From JAWXBA01 sp048499805 (lineage in GTDB: Bacteria; Gemmatimonadota; Gemmatimonadetes; Gemmatimonadales; GWC2-71-9), in contig JASNZF010000006.1 in assembly GCA_048499805.1 (NCBI GenBank), forward strand, positions 1-64,000: DNA of 64,000 nt, given 5' to 3'. The notes below the pieces were generated by a model. It made no database searches. It saw only the letters and a list, made by a program, of their open reading frames with translations, and was not told the DNA's origin. The translations under genes and the position numbers were made by a program. Below are positions 47,972 to 57,548 of the stretch, one piece after another (the stretch's first letter is position 1; every line of letters begins with the position of its first letter).

Positions 47972-50160
47972 TGCGACGCCCCTCCCCCGGCCGCGGCCGG
48001 GGCCGCCCGCCGGATGTCGGTGCCGAGGCGCTGGAGGTAGGCGACCAGCGCGGTGATCTCGCGGTCGGCCAGCCCATCGGGCCCGCCCTGTGCCAGGATC
48101 GATGCGGCCAGGGCGGCGGCCTGCTCCCGCGCCATCTCGGGGGCCCGCTGGAGCGCCTCCCCGTAGGGGTGGCCCAGCATGGCCAGGGCATCGACCCGCC
48201 GCTGGATCGAGGCGAAGTCGAGTTCATTGCGGAGCAGCCACGGATAGGCCGGCATCGTGGACCGCGCGGTGATGGCCCGCGGGTCCTCCATGTGGCGCAC
48301 ATGCCAGAGATCGGGATACTTGCCCCCCTGGCGCGCCAGGTCCGGCCCGATCCGGCGCGATCCCCACAGGAACGGGCGGTCATAGATGAACTCGCCCGGC
48401 TTGGAGTACTCGCCGAACCGCTCGGTCTCGTGGCGGAACGGCCGGATCATCTGCGAGTGGCAGTTGAAGCATCCCTCGCGGATGTAGATGTCGCGGCCGG
48501 CGAGTTCCAGCGGGGTGTAGGGCTGCACCGACGCGATGGTCGGGACATTGGACTTGATCAGGAAGGTCGGGACGATCTCGAAGATCGAGGCCACCACCAC
48601 CGCCACGGTCACCATCACCGTGAAGGTCACGGGGAGGCGCTCCCAGGTCCGGTGCCAGGCCGCATCGATGAACCGGGCGAAGACCCCGGCGCGCGGCGCC
48701 GCGGGCGCCGGCGCGGGCGCCAGGGGCAGCAGCCGGGGCGCCTGGACCTCGGGGTCGGCGTAGGTGGCCGGGCGCGAGCGCCAGGTCATCCAGATGTTGT
48801 AGCCGAAGATCACCATGCCGGTCAGGTAGAGCGTGCCCCCGACCACCCGCAGCCAGTACATCGGCAGCAGCTTGACGACGGTCTCGACGAAGTCCGGGAA
48901 CTGGAGCCGGCCGGTCTCGTCGAAGGCCCGCCACATCAACCCCTGGGTCAGCCCGGCACTGTAGATCGCCGTGACGTACAGCAGGATCCCCAGCGTCGCC
49001 ACCCAGAAGTGCACCTCGGCGAGCTTCTGGCTGTGGAGCTTCGTCTGGTAGAGCCGGGGCAGCAGCCAGTAGACCATCCCGAAGGTCAGCAGCCCGTTCC
49101 ACCCCAGCGCCCCGGTGTGGACGTGGGCAATCACCCAGTCGGTGTAGTGGGCCAGCGCGTTGACGCTCTTGACCGAGAGCATCGGACCCTCGAAGGTCGA
49201 CATCCCGTACGCGGTGATCGCCACCACGAAGAACTTCAGGATCGGGTCCGAGGCCACCTTCTGCCAGGCGCCGCGCAGCGTCAGCAGCCCGTTGATCATG
49301 CCGCCCCACGACGGCATCCAGAGCATCACCGAGAACAGCATCCCCAGCGTCGAGGCCCACTCGGGGAGGGCGGTGTAGTGCAGGTGGTGCGGCCCGGCCC
49401 AGATGTACAGGAAGACGATCGACCAGAAGTGCAGGATCGACAGCCGATAGCTGAAGACCGGCCGCTCCGCCGCCTTCGGCAGGAAGTAGTACATCAGCCC
49501 CAGGAACGGCGTGGTGAGGAAGAACGCCACCGCATTGTGGCCATACCACCACTGCATGAAGGCGTCCTGCACCCCGGCGTAGATCGGGTAGCTCTTGAAC
49601 AGTCCCGCCGGGACCACCAGGTTGTTGAAGATGTGCAGCACCGCGACGGTGATGATGCTGGCGATGTAGAACCAGATCGCCACGTAGAGGTGCCGCTCCC
49701 GCCGCTTGGCGATCGTGCCGAAGAAGTTGACCGCGAAGATCACCCAGACCACCGCGATCGCGATGTCGATCGGCCACTCCAGCTCGGCGTATTCCTTCGC
49801 CTGGGTGATCCCCAGCGGCAGGGTGATCGCCGCCGCCACGATGATCAGCTGCCAGCCCCAGAAGTGCAGCGCGCTCAGGGTGTCGCTCCACATCCGCGCC
49901 TTGAGCAGCCGCTGGGTCGAGTAGTAGACCCCCGTGAAGATCGCGTTCCCCGCGAAGGCGAAGATCACCGCGTTGGTGTGCAGGGGACGCAGCCGCCCGA
50001 AGCTCAGCCAGGGGAGGTCGAAGTTGAACATCGGATGGGCCAGCTGCAGGGCGATGATCAGCCCGACCAGCATCCCGATCACCCCCCAGGCGAAGGTGGC
50101 GATCATGAACTTTCGGACGATGGCGTCGTCGTACCGGAAGGTGTCGAGCTGGGCGCTCAT
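47968..50160 (-). CDS. ccoNO: fused CcoN-CcoO cbb3 oxidase subunits I and II
   Basis: A 730-residue fusion. Residues 1 to about 480 are subunit I: a haem-copper oxidase with about 12 membrane helices and metal-binding His in LRPLHTNAV, WWYGHNAVAFFLT, AGPHHLHYT and ALAHYTDWVIAHVHTGALGW. A linker rich in Ala/Pro (about 485-505) leads to subunit II: one TM helix and a c-type haem site (EGCFNCHSQMIRPF, with Met ligand in ARSTMPAYPWLL). Fused CcoNO is known in several phyla. The ATG at 50160 has a GGAG site 8 bases upstream. Confidence 0.95.
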   Translation of the reverse strand: MSAQLDTFRYDDAIVRKFMIATFAWGVIGMLVGLIIALQLAHPMFNFDLPWLSFGRLRPLHTNAVIFAFAGNAIFTGVYYSTQRLLKARMWSDTLSALHFWGWQLIIVAAAITLPLGITQAKEYAELEWPIDIAIAVVWVIFAVNFFGTIAKRRERHLYVAIWFYIASIITVAVLHIFNNLVVPAGLFKSYPIYAGVQDAFMQWWYGHNAVAFFLTTPFLGLMYYFLPKAAERPVFSYRLSILHFWSIVFLYIWAGPHHLHYTALPEWASTLGMLFSVMLWMPSWGGMINGLLTLRGAWQKVASDPILKFFVVAITAYGMSTFEGPMLSVKSVNALAHYTDWVIAHVHTGALGWNGLLTFGMVYWLLPRLYQTKLHSQKLAEVHFWVATLGILLYVTAIYSAGLTQGLMWRAFDETGRLQFPDFVETVVKLLPMYWLRVVGGTLYLTGMVIFGYNIWMTWRSRPATYADPEVQAPRLLPLAPAPAPAAPRAGVFARFIDAAWHRTWERLPVTFTVMVTVAVVVASIFEIVPTFLIKSNVPTIASVQPYTPLELAGRDIYIREGCFNCHSQMIRPFRHETERFGEYSKPGEFIYDRPFLWGSRRIGPDLARQGGKYPDLWHVRHMEDPRAITARSTMPAYPWLLRNELDFASIQRRVDALAMLGHPYGEALQRAPEMAREQAAALAASILAQGGPDGLADREITALVAYLQRLGTDIRRAAPAAAGGGASQ

Positions 50161-50285
50161 GCAGGGGTCTCCATGGGCTGCGGATGAAGGGGCTCAGGCC
50201 GCGCGAAAGATGGTGCCGGAATCATGAAGGTTTGGCACGTCGCGAGTGAAGAACTCTTGCAGGTCGGTCTGCAGGCCTGCCCCGG

Positions 50286-52124
50286 TCAGGCGCCTCGGGT
50301 GGCCCGCAGGGCATTGAGGATCACCGCCACGTCCACCCCTTCCTGGAGCAGCGCACCGGTCGTCGGCGGGATGTGGCCCATCGCCGCCACCACCATCGCC
50401 ACCGCGGAGAGGCCCAGGCCCACGCCGAGGCTCTGCCGGGCGATCCGCATCGTGTCGCGCCCGATGTCGAGCGCCGCCGGGACCCCCCGCAGGTCATCCT
50501 CGAGCAGCACGACATCCGCCGACTCGGCGGCGATCCCCCCCCCGTGCCCCGCCAGCGCCATCCCCACCTGGGCGGTGCTCAGCGCCGGGGCGTCGTTGGT
50601 GCCGTCGCCCACCATCAGGACCCGGCGCCCCTCCTTGAGCAGCGTGCGGAGGCGGGTGACCTTCTCCTCCGGGAGGAGGTCGCCAGCCACCTCGGCGATG
50701 CCGAGCGCGGCGCCCATCCGGACCACGTTGCCGGCCTGGTCGCCCGAGAGCATCAGGATCCGGCCGATTCCCCGCGCGCCAAGCTGAGCCACGATCTCGG
50801 CCGCGTTGGGCCGCACCTGGTCGGCATAGGTCAGGATCCCGGCCGCCTGCCCGTCGAGCGCCACGAATGCCTGGAGCCCGGACCGGTCGCCGGGTGCCGC
50901 CGCGAATCCCTCCACCGCCGCCGGGGCCTGCTCCCGGATCAGCGAGGCCGCCCCGACCACGATCGTCCGTCCCTCGACCACCCCGCGCACCCCGCGGCCG
51001 GGGGCCTCGACCACCCTGCTGGCCTCCGGCAGCGCCCCCCCATCGCGGGTCGCCCGGGCGACCGTCGTGCGGGCCAGCGAATGCCCCGACCCCTGTTCCA
51101 CCGCCGCCGCCAGCCGGAGGACCGCCTCGCCCGAGTCGGCACCAAGCGGGATCACCCCGGTCACCTCCGGCTGCCCGATCGTCAGGGTCCCGGTCTTGTC
51201 GAAGACCACGGTGTCGATCGCCGCGAGCGCCTCCAGCGCCCCACCGTGGCGGATCACGATCCGCTGGCGGGCGGCCCGGTTGATCCCGCCGATGATCGCC
51301 ACCGGGGTGGCGAGGATCAAGGGACAGGGGGTCGCGACGACCAGCACCGCCAGCACCCGCACCGGGTCGCCCGACGCCAGCCAGGCCACCGCGCACACCA
51401 GCATCGTCAGGGGGGTGAACCAGATCGCCCATCGGTCGGCCACCCGCTGGAGCGGGGCCTTGCTCGCCTGGGCGGTCCGGACCAGCTCGACGATCCGGGC
51501 ATACAGCGATTCCCCGGGTCGCGCCGTCGCCTCGAGCGTGATCGCGCCGTGCCGGTTGATGGCCCCGCTCCGAACCGGATCCCCGACCGTGACGGGGACC
51601 GGCATCGGTTCGCCGGTGAGGCGGGCGGTGTCAAGCTCCGACTCGCCGGCCACCACCAGCCCGTCGCACGGCAGCATCTCGCCCGGCCGCACCAGCAGGC
51701 GATCCCCGATCGCCACCGCGTCCACCGGGACGTCCCGGACCTCGCCCCCCGCCCCCAGCCGATGGGCCACCTGTGGGGCGGCATCCTCCAGCTCGCGCAC
51801 GGCGCGCGAGGCCCGTCGCTCCGCCCGCCGCTCCAGTTCCTCGCCCCCGCTCTGCATCAGGGCCACCAGCAACCCGGCCGCGGGCTCGCCGAGGAGGAGG
51901 GCGGTCAGGATCGCCAGGGACGCCACCAGGTCCGCCGCCAGCTTGCCGGCGAGCGCCCCGCGCAGGGTGCGGTAGACGAGGGGGAGGCCGGTCAGCCAGA
52001 GCCCAAGGGTCCAGATGGGGGTACTGAAGGCGGCCAGGCCCGGAAGGAGCCTGGCCGCGACGCCGGCCAGCAGGAAACCCAGGGCCGCGGCCGGCAGCAC
52101 CGGCGCGGGCCAGGGTCGGGTCAC
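50286..52124 (-). CDS. heavy-metal P-type ATPase with TPCP motif
   Basis: A 612-residue P1B-like ATPase lacking an N-terminal metal-binding domain. It has six to eight membrane helices, DTARLTGEPMPV (A-domain), the TM metal motif ATPCPLILATPVAI, the phosphorylation site DKTGTLTIGQ, HP-like GSGHSLA and GDGTNDAPAL. The TPCPL motif differs from the CPC of copper transporters, so the metal (Zn, Cd, Co or other) is uncertain. The GTG at 52124 overlaps the response regulator stop (GTGA), so it is co-regulated with that pair. Confidence 0.9.
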   Translation of the reverse strand: MTRPWPAPVLPAAALGFLLAGVAARLLPGLAAFSTPIWTLGLWLTGLPLVYRTLRGALAGKLAADLVASLAILTALLLGEPAAGLLVALMQSGGEELERRAERRASRAVRELEDAAPQVAHRLGAGGEVRDVPVDAVAIGDRLLVRPGEMLPCDGLVVAGESELDTARLTGEPMPVPVTVGDPVRSGAINRHGAITLEATARPGESLYARIVELVRTAQASKAPLQRVADRWAIWFTPLTMLVCAVAWLASGDPVRVLAVLVVATPCPLILATPVAIIGGINRAARQRIVIRHGGALEALAAIDTVVFDKTGTLTIGQPEVTGVIPLGADSGEAVLRLAAAVEQGSGHSLARTTVARATRDGGALPEASRVVEAPGRGVRGVVEGRTIVVGAASLIREQAPAAVEGFAAAPGDRSGLQAFVALDGQAAGILTYADQVRPNAAEIVAQLGARGIGRILMLSGDQAGNVVRMGAALGIAEVAGDLLPEEKVTRLRTLLKEGRRVLMVGDGTNDAPALSTAQVGMALAGHGGGIAAESADVVLLEDDLRGVPAALDIGRDTMRIARQSLGVGLGLSAVAMVVAAMGHIPPTTGALLQEGVDVAVILNALRATRGA

Positions 52125-52846
52125 GAAACCGCTTGGCGGCGTGATGCGGTGGAGGGAGCCTGGCGGCGGCTGGGTTCCGCGTGCCGGAGGCTGAAGCCGA
52201 CTCCCCGCACCGTCTCGATCCGCTGGTCGCCGGTGAGCTTCAGCAGCTTCCGCCGGAGGTTGCCGACGTGCACGTCCACCACGTTGCTCTCGGGGTCGAA
52301 GTGCATGTCCCACACCTTCTCCAGCAGGGTGGTCCGGCGGACGACCTCCTCGGGGTGCAGGAGGAAGAACTCGAGGAGCTGGAACTCCTTCGCCGTGAGC
52401 TGCAGCGGCGTGTCGCCCACCGAACTCTGGTGCCGCAGCCGATCCAGGGTGATCGACCCGAAGCGCAGCACGTCCAGGCGCTCGGCGCCGCCCCGCCGCG
52501 TCAGCGCCCGCATCCGCGCCAGCAGTTCCTCGAAGCGGAACGGCTTGGCCAGGTAGTCATCGGCGCCGGCGTCGAGCCCGCGGACCACATCCTCGACGGC
52601 GTCCCGCGAGGTGAGCATCAGGATCGGGGTGTTGCGCCCCTCCCGCCGCAGCTCCATCGCCACCTGGAAGCCGTTCTTCTTCGGCAGCATGACGTCGAGC
52701 AGGATGACGTCATACTGGTAGACGTGGGCCAGCACCGTGGCCTCCTCGCCGTCCGGCGCGACGTCCACGGTATAGCCCTCTTCCTTCAGTCCCTGCTCGA
52801 TGAACCCGGCGACCTTCCGGTCGTCCTCCACGATGAGAACTTTCAT
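52121..52846 (-). CDS. OmpR-family response regulator
   Basis: A 241-residue regulator: receiver (KVLIVEDDRK; Asp in VILLDVMLPKKNG; Thr/Ser in LMLTSRD; Lys in LAKPFRFEELLAR) and an OmpR winged helix (LTAKEFQLLEFFLLHPEEVVRRTTLLEKVWDMHFDPESNVVDVHVGNLRRKL). A basic tail of ~20 residues follows. It heads the metal ATPase gene and is next to a GAF histidine kinase, so the ATPase may be under the control of this pair. Confidence 0.95.
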   Translation of the reverse strand: MKVLIVEDDRKVAGFIEQGLKEEGYTVDVAPDGEEATVLAHVYQYDVILLDVMLPKKNGFQVAMELRREGRNTPILMLTSRDAVEDVVRGLDAGADDYLAKPFRFEELLARMRALTRRGGAERLDVLRFGSITLDRLRHQSSVGDTPLQLTAKEFQLLEFFLLHPEEVVRRTTLLEKVWDMHFDPESNVVDVHVGNLRRKLLKLTGDQRIETVRGVGFSLRHAEPSRRQAPSTASRRQAVS

Positions 52847-52904
52847 GGGGCCCATTCTATGAAGAAGTCCATGAACTCAATGGTAACTGGTAGTTAAGGT
52901 GTCT

Positions 52905-54146
52905 TCATGATTTGGCGCCGGCCTCGACCTCGATTGGCAGTTCCAATATGAAACGTCCGCCGCCTCCCGCGTTGGTGGTGGCGTACAGGTTCCCCCGGAG
53001 CAGCTGGGCCAGGCGCCGGGAGAGCGGCAAGCCCAGCCCCGTCCCCAGCCGTTCCTCGCCGGCCTTCGTCTCGTAGACGTCGAAGATCCGTTCCACCTGA
53101 TCTTCGGAGAGTCCGGGCCCCTCATCCTCGACCAGGACCCGGGCCAGCCGGTCCAGGTGCTCCATCACGATCCGGACCCGGGATCCCTCCGGGGTGTGGC
53201 GGATCGCGTTGCCCACCACGTTGACCAGGATCTGCTCGACGCGCTGGGAATCGGTCCGGCAGGTGACCACCTCGTCCGGCAGCAGGCACACGAGCTGGAC
53301 CCGCTTCGCGGCCGCCGCCGGCTCCACGCGCGTGACGGCGTGCCGGATGATCGCCACGCAGTCGTGCTCGCGGATCACCGGGCGCAGCCGGTCCTCATCC
53401 AGGCGGCTCAAGTCGAGCAGGTCGTTGATCAGGGCGCTGGCCCCTTCGGCGGCGTCGAGCACCTCATACGCAGCCCGCGGGACCGATGCGGGGTCCTTCT
53501 TCCGGGTCAGCATCTCGGCCCACCCCAGCACCGCGGCCAGCGCGTTGCGCAACTCGTGGTTGACCATCGCGAAGAACCGCTCGCGGGTCCGGTGCAGCTG
53601 CTGCACCTCGGCGAGCAGCCGGGCGCTCTCCTCGTGCAGCCGGGCATTCTCCACCGCCCCCGCGATCTGGGTGGCCAGGAGGCCCGCCACGTACTCGTCC
53701 TCCTCCGAGAACTCCGGGGCGGAAGTCTTGTCGGTGAGATAGAGCTCCCCCAGCACACCGCGGGCCCCGATGATCGGCACCCCGAGGAACGACTTCATCG
53801 GCGGATGCCCGGGGGGAAACCCCGAGGAGTCCGGGTGCAGCGTGAGGTCAGGCAGGCGGAGGGGCTTCTGGTCGCGAATGAGGACGCCCAGGATGCCGTG
53901 CCCCCTGGGCAGCGCCCCCATCCTGGCCCGCTCCTCCGCGGGAATCCCGACCGTGGTGAAGCTCTCGAGGCTCCGGCGGTCGGCCGCGAGCAGGCCCACC
54001 GCCGCGTACTTCGCGTGCAGCAACCGCCGGCTCAACAGCGCCACCTGGTCCAGCACCTTCTCGAGGTGGACTTCGGTCACCAGGGCCGACCCCGAGGTGA
54101 CCAGGTGCTCCAGACGGTCGGTCAGGGCATTGTGGCGTTTGGGCAT
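52905..54146 (-). CDS. GAF-domain sensor histidine kinase
   Basis: A 413-residue soluble kinase. Residues ~15-185 form a GAF domain (LLAADRRSLESFTTVG; PRGHGILGVLIRDQKPLRLPDL; KSFLGVPIIGARGVLGELYLTDK), as in haem- or redox-sensing kinases like DosS/DevS. The HisKA box is RERFFAMVNHELRNALAAVLGWAEML, followed by N-box NVVGNAIRHTP, G1 VEDEGPGLS and G2 LGTGLGLPLS. No membrane segments are seen. It is likely the partner of the response regulator at 52121; the context (cbb3 oxidase, USPs) suggests an oxygen or redox cue, as inference. Confidence 0.93.
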   Translation of the reverse strand: MPKRHNALTDRLEHLVTSGSALVTEVHLEKVLDQVALLSRRLLHAKYAAVGLLAADRRSLESFTTVGIPAEERARMGALPRGHGILGVLIRDQKPLRLPDLTLHPDSSGFPPGHPPMKSFLGVPIIGARGVLGELYLTDKTSAPEFSEEDEYVAGLLATQIAGAVENARLHEESARLLAEVQQLHRTRERFFAMVNHELRNALAAVLGWAEMLTRKKDPASVPRAAYEVLDAAEGASALINDLLDLSRLDEDRLRPVIREHDCVAIIRHAVTRVEPAAAAKRVQLVCLLPDEVVTCRTDSQRVEQILVNVVGNAIRHTPEGSRVRIVMEHLDRLARVLVEDEGPGLSEDQVERIFDVYETKAGEERLGTGLGLPLSRRLAQLLRGNLYATTNAGGGGRFILELPIEVEAGAKS

Positions 54147-54248
54147 GCTGGATTCTAGCGCCGTCCGGAAGGGCAGGCCATTGCCACCCCGGCTTCTTCG
54201 GCGCCGATTCACGGTTCCTTCATTCCCGCATCGTTACCCTCCCAGTCC

Positions 54249-55046
54249 ATGGCGCGGACCCCGACTCCCACGCGAGTCCTTCCCATTGTGGTGGCCTATC
54301 AGGACACCCCCGCCGCAGGCGGAGTCATCGAGGCGGCGCGCTCGGTGGCGTCTCGCCTGTCGGCGCCCCTCCTGCCGGCCAGGGTGGCCTGGCGACCGGA
54401 CACCATGGATCCCGCAGGCGCTCCCCGGGCCCGGCCGCCGGTTGAGGGGCGGGACGCCCACCCCCTGCTGGAGGGGGTGCCCGCGATTGAGATCGTTCGG
54501 TACGCCGAGTTGAAGCGGGCAGGGCTGCTGATTCTGGGCGATGGTCAGGAGGACGAGGGGGCCGGCGACACGCTCAAGGAACTCGCGGATGCCGTTGTGC
54601 GCCGGGCCGATGTGCCGTGCCTGATCCTGCCGACGGGGCAGGACCGCCTGGCACGAACTCTCGTGGCACTGGACGGATCCGAGCGGGGAATGCGGGCCCT
54701 GCGCGTGGCGTGGGGGATGCGGGCCATCCAGGACGGCGAGCTGACAGCGATGTATGTCAGCACCGAGCGGGAGCAACGGGCGGGGGTGGTTGGTCCGCCC
54801 GGGGCCCGGGCGCAGGAGATTGGGGCTCGGGTGACCGAGACACTGGGACCCGGGTCAGGAGTTGCCGTTCTGCACCGCCGGGGGGATGTTGTGGACGAGG
54901 TGCTCCGGGGCCTCTCGGCCGAAGCAGGCGACCTGCTGGTGGTCGGGGTGCGACGCGGCGGCCCAGCCGATCCCAGCGAGAGCACCGGCGAGGGGCGCCG
55001 CCTGCTCGCGGCGGCCCGCTGTGCCGTACTCACCGTTCCCCTCTGA
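54249..55046 (+). CDS. tandem universal stress protein
   Basis: A 265-residue UspA-like protein with two Usp folds: N-terminal VLPIVVAYQDTPAAGGVIEAARSVASRL and C-terminal TLVALDGSERGMRALRVAW...EAGDLLVVGVRRGG. The C-terminal half keeps the adenine-nucleotide pattern only partly. It diverges from the kinase gene across a 102-bp gap and begins the plus-strand stress operon. Confidence 0.9.
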   Translation: MARTPTPTRVLPIVVAYQDTPAAGGVIEAARSVASRLSAPLLPARVAWRPDTMDPAGAPRARPPVEGRDAHPLLEGVPAIEIVRYAELKRAGLLILGDGQEDEGAGDTLKELADAVVRRADVPCLILPTGQDRLARTLVALDGSERGMRALRVAWGMRAIQDGELTAMYVSTEREQRAGVVGPPGARAQEIGARVTETLGPGSGVAVLHRRGDVVDEVLRGLSAEAGDLLVVGVRRGGPADPSESTGEGRRLLAAARCAVLTVPL

Positions 55047-55061
55047 TCGGAGGATGCTGGC

Positions 55062-55274
55062 ATGGTACGCAACATGGGTGCGCTCGACCGGACCATTCGG
55101 CTGCTGGCAGGGATCGGGCTCCTGGGCTTGTACGGGGCGCTGGAGGCCCCGCTCAAGTACTTCACCCTGATCGGACTGGTCTTCCTGGGGACCGCCATCA
55201 CCGGGGTCTGCCCGCTGTACTCGGTCTTCGGCTGGCGGACCTGCAAGCCCCCGGTTGACTCGACCCGACCGTGA
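55062..55274 (+). CDS. DUF2892/YgaP-like small membrane protein
   Basis: A 70-residue protein: MGALDRTIRLLAGIGLLGLYGAL then FTLIGLVFLGTAITGVCPLYSVFGWRTCK. This is the DUF2892 two-helix domain, often fused to rhodanese in YgaP; here it stands alone. Function unknown. It overlaps the MgtC-like gene by 4 bp. Confidence 0.88.
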   Translation: MVRNMGALDRTIRLLAGIGLLGLYGALEAPLKYFTLIGLVFLGTAITGVCPLYSVFGWRTCKPPVDSTRP

Positions 55275-56542
55275 TCCTCGACCAGGGGCTCCACCTGGCG
55301 GTGGCCGGGTTGGTGGGCCTTGCCGTGGGAATCGAACGCGAGTGGTCCGGCCACGCGGTCGGGCCGCACGCCCGCTTCGCCGGGGTGAGGACGTTCCTTC
55401 TCCTCGGCCTGCTCGGGGGAGTCGCCGGTACCATCATGGCCGCCGGGCACACCGCGGCCGGAGTGGCGCTGCTGGCCGGAGGCCTCGGGCTCACGATGGT
55501 CGCCTACTTCATGGCGGCCCGCCGCCCGGACGATGTCGAGGCGATCGAGGCGACCACCGAGGTGGCCGCCTTGGTGGTGATCGGGCTCGGGGTCATCGCC
55601 ACGCTCGGCTACCCGGCCATCGCCAGCGCGGTGACGGCGGTTGTGGTGCTGGCGCTCCGCGAGAAGAGCACGATCCAGGGGTTCGTCACCCGGATCGGGG
55701 AGCCGGAGTTGCGGGGCGCCCTGCAGTTCGCCGTCCTCGCCCTGGTGGTGCTGCCCCTCCTTCCCGAGGGACCCTACGGACCCCTGGGAGGGATTCGGCC
55801 CCGGACCCTCTGGACGGTGGTCCTGGTCTTCTCGGGCCTCAACTACCTGGGGTACCTGGCCCGGAGGATCCTGGGCCAGCGCCGGGGGTTCGGGATCGCT
55901 GGCGCGCTGGGTGGGCTGGTGTCCTCCACTGCAGTCACCCTCACCTTTGCCCGGCGCTCGCGGAGCGAGCCCCAGCACGCCACTGCGCTCGGGATCGGGG
56001 TGCTGGCCGCGTGCACGGTGCTCATCCCGAGGGTGTTCGGCATCGCCTGGGTGCTCAACCCCGGCCTGGGCAACGTGCTCGCCCTGGGGCTCCTGCCCTC
56101 GCTGGTGCTTGGCCTCGGGGTGGTCGCCGTCCTCCGCCGGCCCCAGCCGGGCGAGAATGAGGAGACCGATCCACCGGCCGTCGGGAATCCCCTGGGACTC
56201 GGGTCGGCCATTCGGATGGCCCTGGCGTTCCAGGTCGTGATGTTGGCCCTCGAGTTTGCCGGCACTCGGTATGGCACGGGGGGGCTCTTCGGCTCGGCGG
56301 CGCTGCTCGGGCTGACCGACATGGATGCCCTGACATTTTCGGTGAGTCGCCTGGGCGAGGCCGAGGTTCCCAACGGGGTTGCGGCGCAGGCGATCATGAT
56401 TGGCGTGGCCACCAACACCCTCCTCAAGCTCGCCAGCGCCATGGTACTCGGCTCGGCCGGGTTTCGGCGGGTGGCAGGGAGGGGATTGACGGGGCTCGCG
56501 ATGGCTGCTGCGCTGGGATGGGCGCTGCTGGCGTTTCGATGA
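55271..56542 (+). CDS. MgtC/SapB-DUF4010 membrane protein
   Basis: A 423-residue protein with an N-terminal MgtC/SapB domain (GLVGLAVGIEREWSG, RTFLLLGLLGGVAG) and a C-terminal DUF4010 module (ALQFAVLALVVLPLLPEG; SGLNYLGYLARRILG; GGLVSSTAVTLTFARRS), about 12 membrane segments in all. The family is linked to magnesium or phosphate stress survival. The GTG start at 55271 overlaps the DUF2892 stop. Confidence 0.9.
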   Translation: MILDQGLHLAVAGLVGLAVGIEREWSGHAVGPHARFAGVRTFLLLGLLGGVAGTIMAAGHTAAGVALLAGGLGLTMVAYFMAARRPDDVEAIEATTEVAALVVIGLGVIATLGYPAIASAVTAVVVLALREKSTIQGFVTRIGEPELRGALQFAVLALVVLPLLPEGPYGPLGGIRPRTLWTVVLVFSGLNYLGYLARRILGQRRGFGIAGALGGLVSSTAVTLTFARRSRSEPQHATALGIGVLAACTVLIPRVFGIAWVLNPGLGNVLALGLLPSLVLGLGVVAVLRRPQPGENEETDPPAVGNPLGLGSAIRMALAFQVVMLALEFAGTRYGTGGLFGSAALLGLTDMDALTFSVSRLGEAEVPNGVAAQAIMIGVATNTLLKLASAMVLGSAGFRRVAGRGLTGLAMAAALGWALLAFR

Positions 56543-56596
56543 TCCGCGGTGGGCGCCCCACCACCGGGTGGGGCCAACAGTAACAGGGGGGACGGC

Positions 56597-57520
56597 ATGC
56601 TCAAGACAATCCTGGTACCACTCGACGGCTCCCGGTTTGCGGAAGCCGCGCTGCCCATGGCGCAGCGGCTCGCCGAGGAGTCGGGCGGCCGTCTGCACCT
56701 GTTGCTGGTGCACCACCCGCTCCCGGCCTGGAACCCGGCGATCAGCTTTCCGGATGGCGGCGCCGCCATCGAGGAGGCGAATCGCGAGCGTGAGACGGCA
56801 TACCTCGCCGAGCTGGCCGTCCGCCTGGGCCGGGACGCCGGGGTGCCTGTGCAGCACGCCCTCGTCCGGGGCACCCCGGGCGAGGCGATCGCCGCCCATG
56901 CGGGCCACGTCGGGGCCGGCCTGATCGTGATGGCCACCCATGGACGCGGGCCGGTCTCCCGCTTCTGGTTGGGCAGCACCACCGATTACGTTTTGCGCCA
57001 CGTGGACATCCCGGTGCTCGCGGTCCATCCTCCCGTGGACGAGGGCGGTGTGCCGCGGGGCACCCCGAAGATCCGACGCATTCTCGTCCCGGTGGATGAG
57101 TCGCCGCTCTCGCGCCAGGTGGTGGCCCCGGCGGAGGAGCTCGCGACACTTCTCGGCGCGGAGCTGCTGCTGCTCTCGGTGCTGGAGCCGGTGATCGGCA
57201 TCATGGACCCGGCGCTGCCGTTTCCGGCCAACGTCGATCCCGCCATGGAGCAGGCCCGGTGCGAGGCGGCGGAGGGCGACCTGCACGCCCTCGCGCGCGA
57301 GATCACCGACCGGGGTGGCAAGGCGCGGAGCCTCACGGTGTCCGCGCTCGGGGTCGGGGCCACCATTCTCGAGGTCGCGGAGCGCGAGGGCGCCGACCTG
57401 ATCGCCATGAGCACCCACGGCGCGGGAGGACTGCGCCGCGCCTTCGTCGGCAGTGTCACGGACAAGGTCATTCGCGGATCGCCGGTGCCGGTGCTGGCCT
57501 GGCGGCCGCCGCAGGGTTGA
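56597..57520 (+). CDS. tandem universal stress protein with ATP-type motif
   Basis: A 307-residue protein of two Usp domains: KTILVPLDGSRFAEAALPMAQRLAEE and KIRRILVPVDESPLSRQVVAPAEELA. Both carry the G-2x-G-9x-G(S/T)-type nucleotide-binding pattern (THGRGPVSRFWLGSTTDYVL; STHGAGGLRRAFVGSVTDKV), so ATP binding is likely. The ATG at 56597 has a GGGGGGA site. It is part of the stress operon. Confidence 0.92.
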   Translation: MLKTILVPLDGSRFAEAALPMAQRLAEESGGRLHLLLVHHPLPAWNPAISFPDGGAAIEEANRERETAYLAELAVRLGRDAGVPVQHALVRGTPGEAIAAHAGHVGAGLIVMATHGRGPVSRFWLGSTTDYVLRHVDIPVLAVHPPVDEGGVPRGTPKIRRILVPVDESPLSRQVVAPAEELATLLGAELLLLSVLEPVIGIMDPALPFPANVDPAMEQARCEAAEGDLHALAREITDRGGKARSLTVSALGVGATILEVAEREGADLIAMSTHGAGGLRRAFVGSVTDKVIRGSPVPVLAWRPPQG

Positions 57521-57548
57521 GGTCCACGCTTTTCATCCAGGGGGAGTC

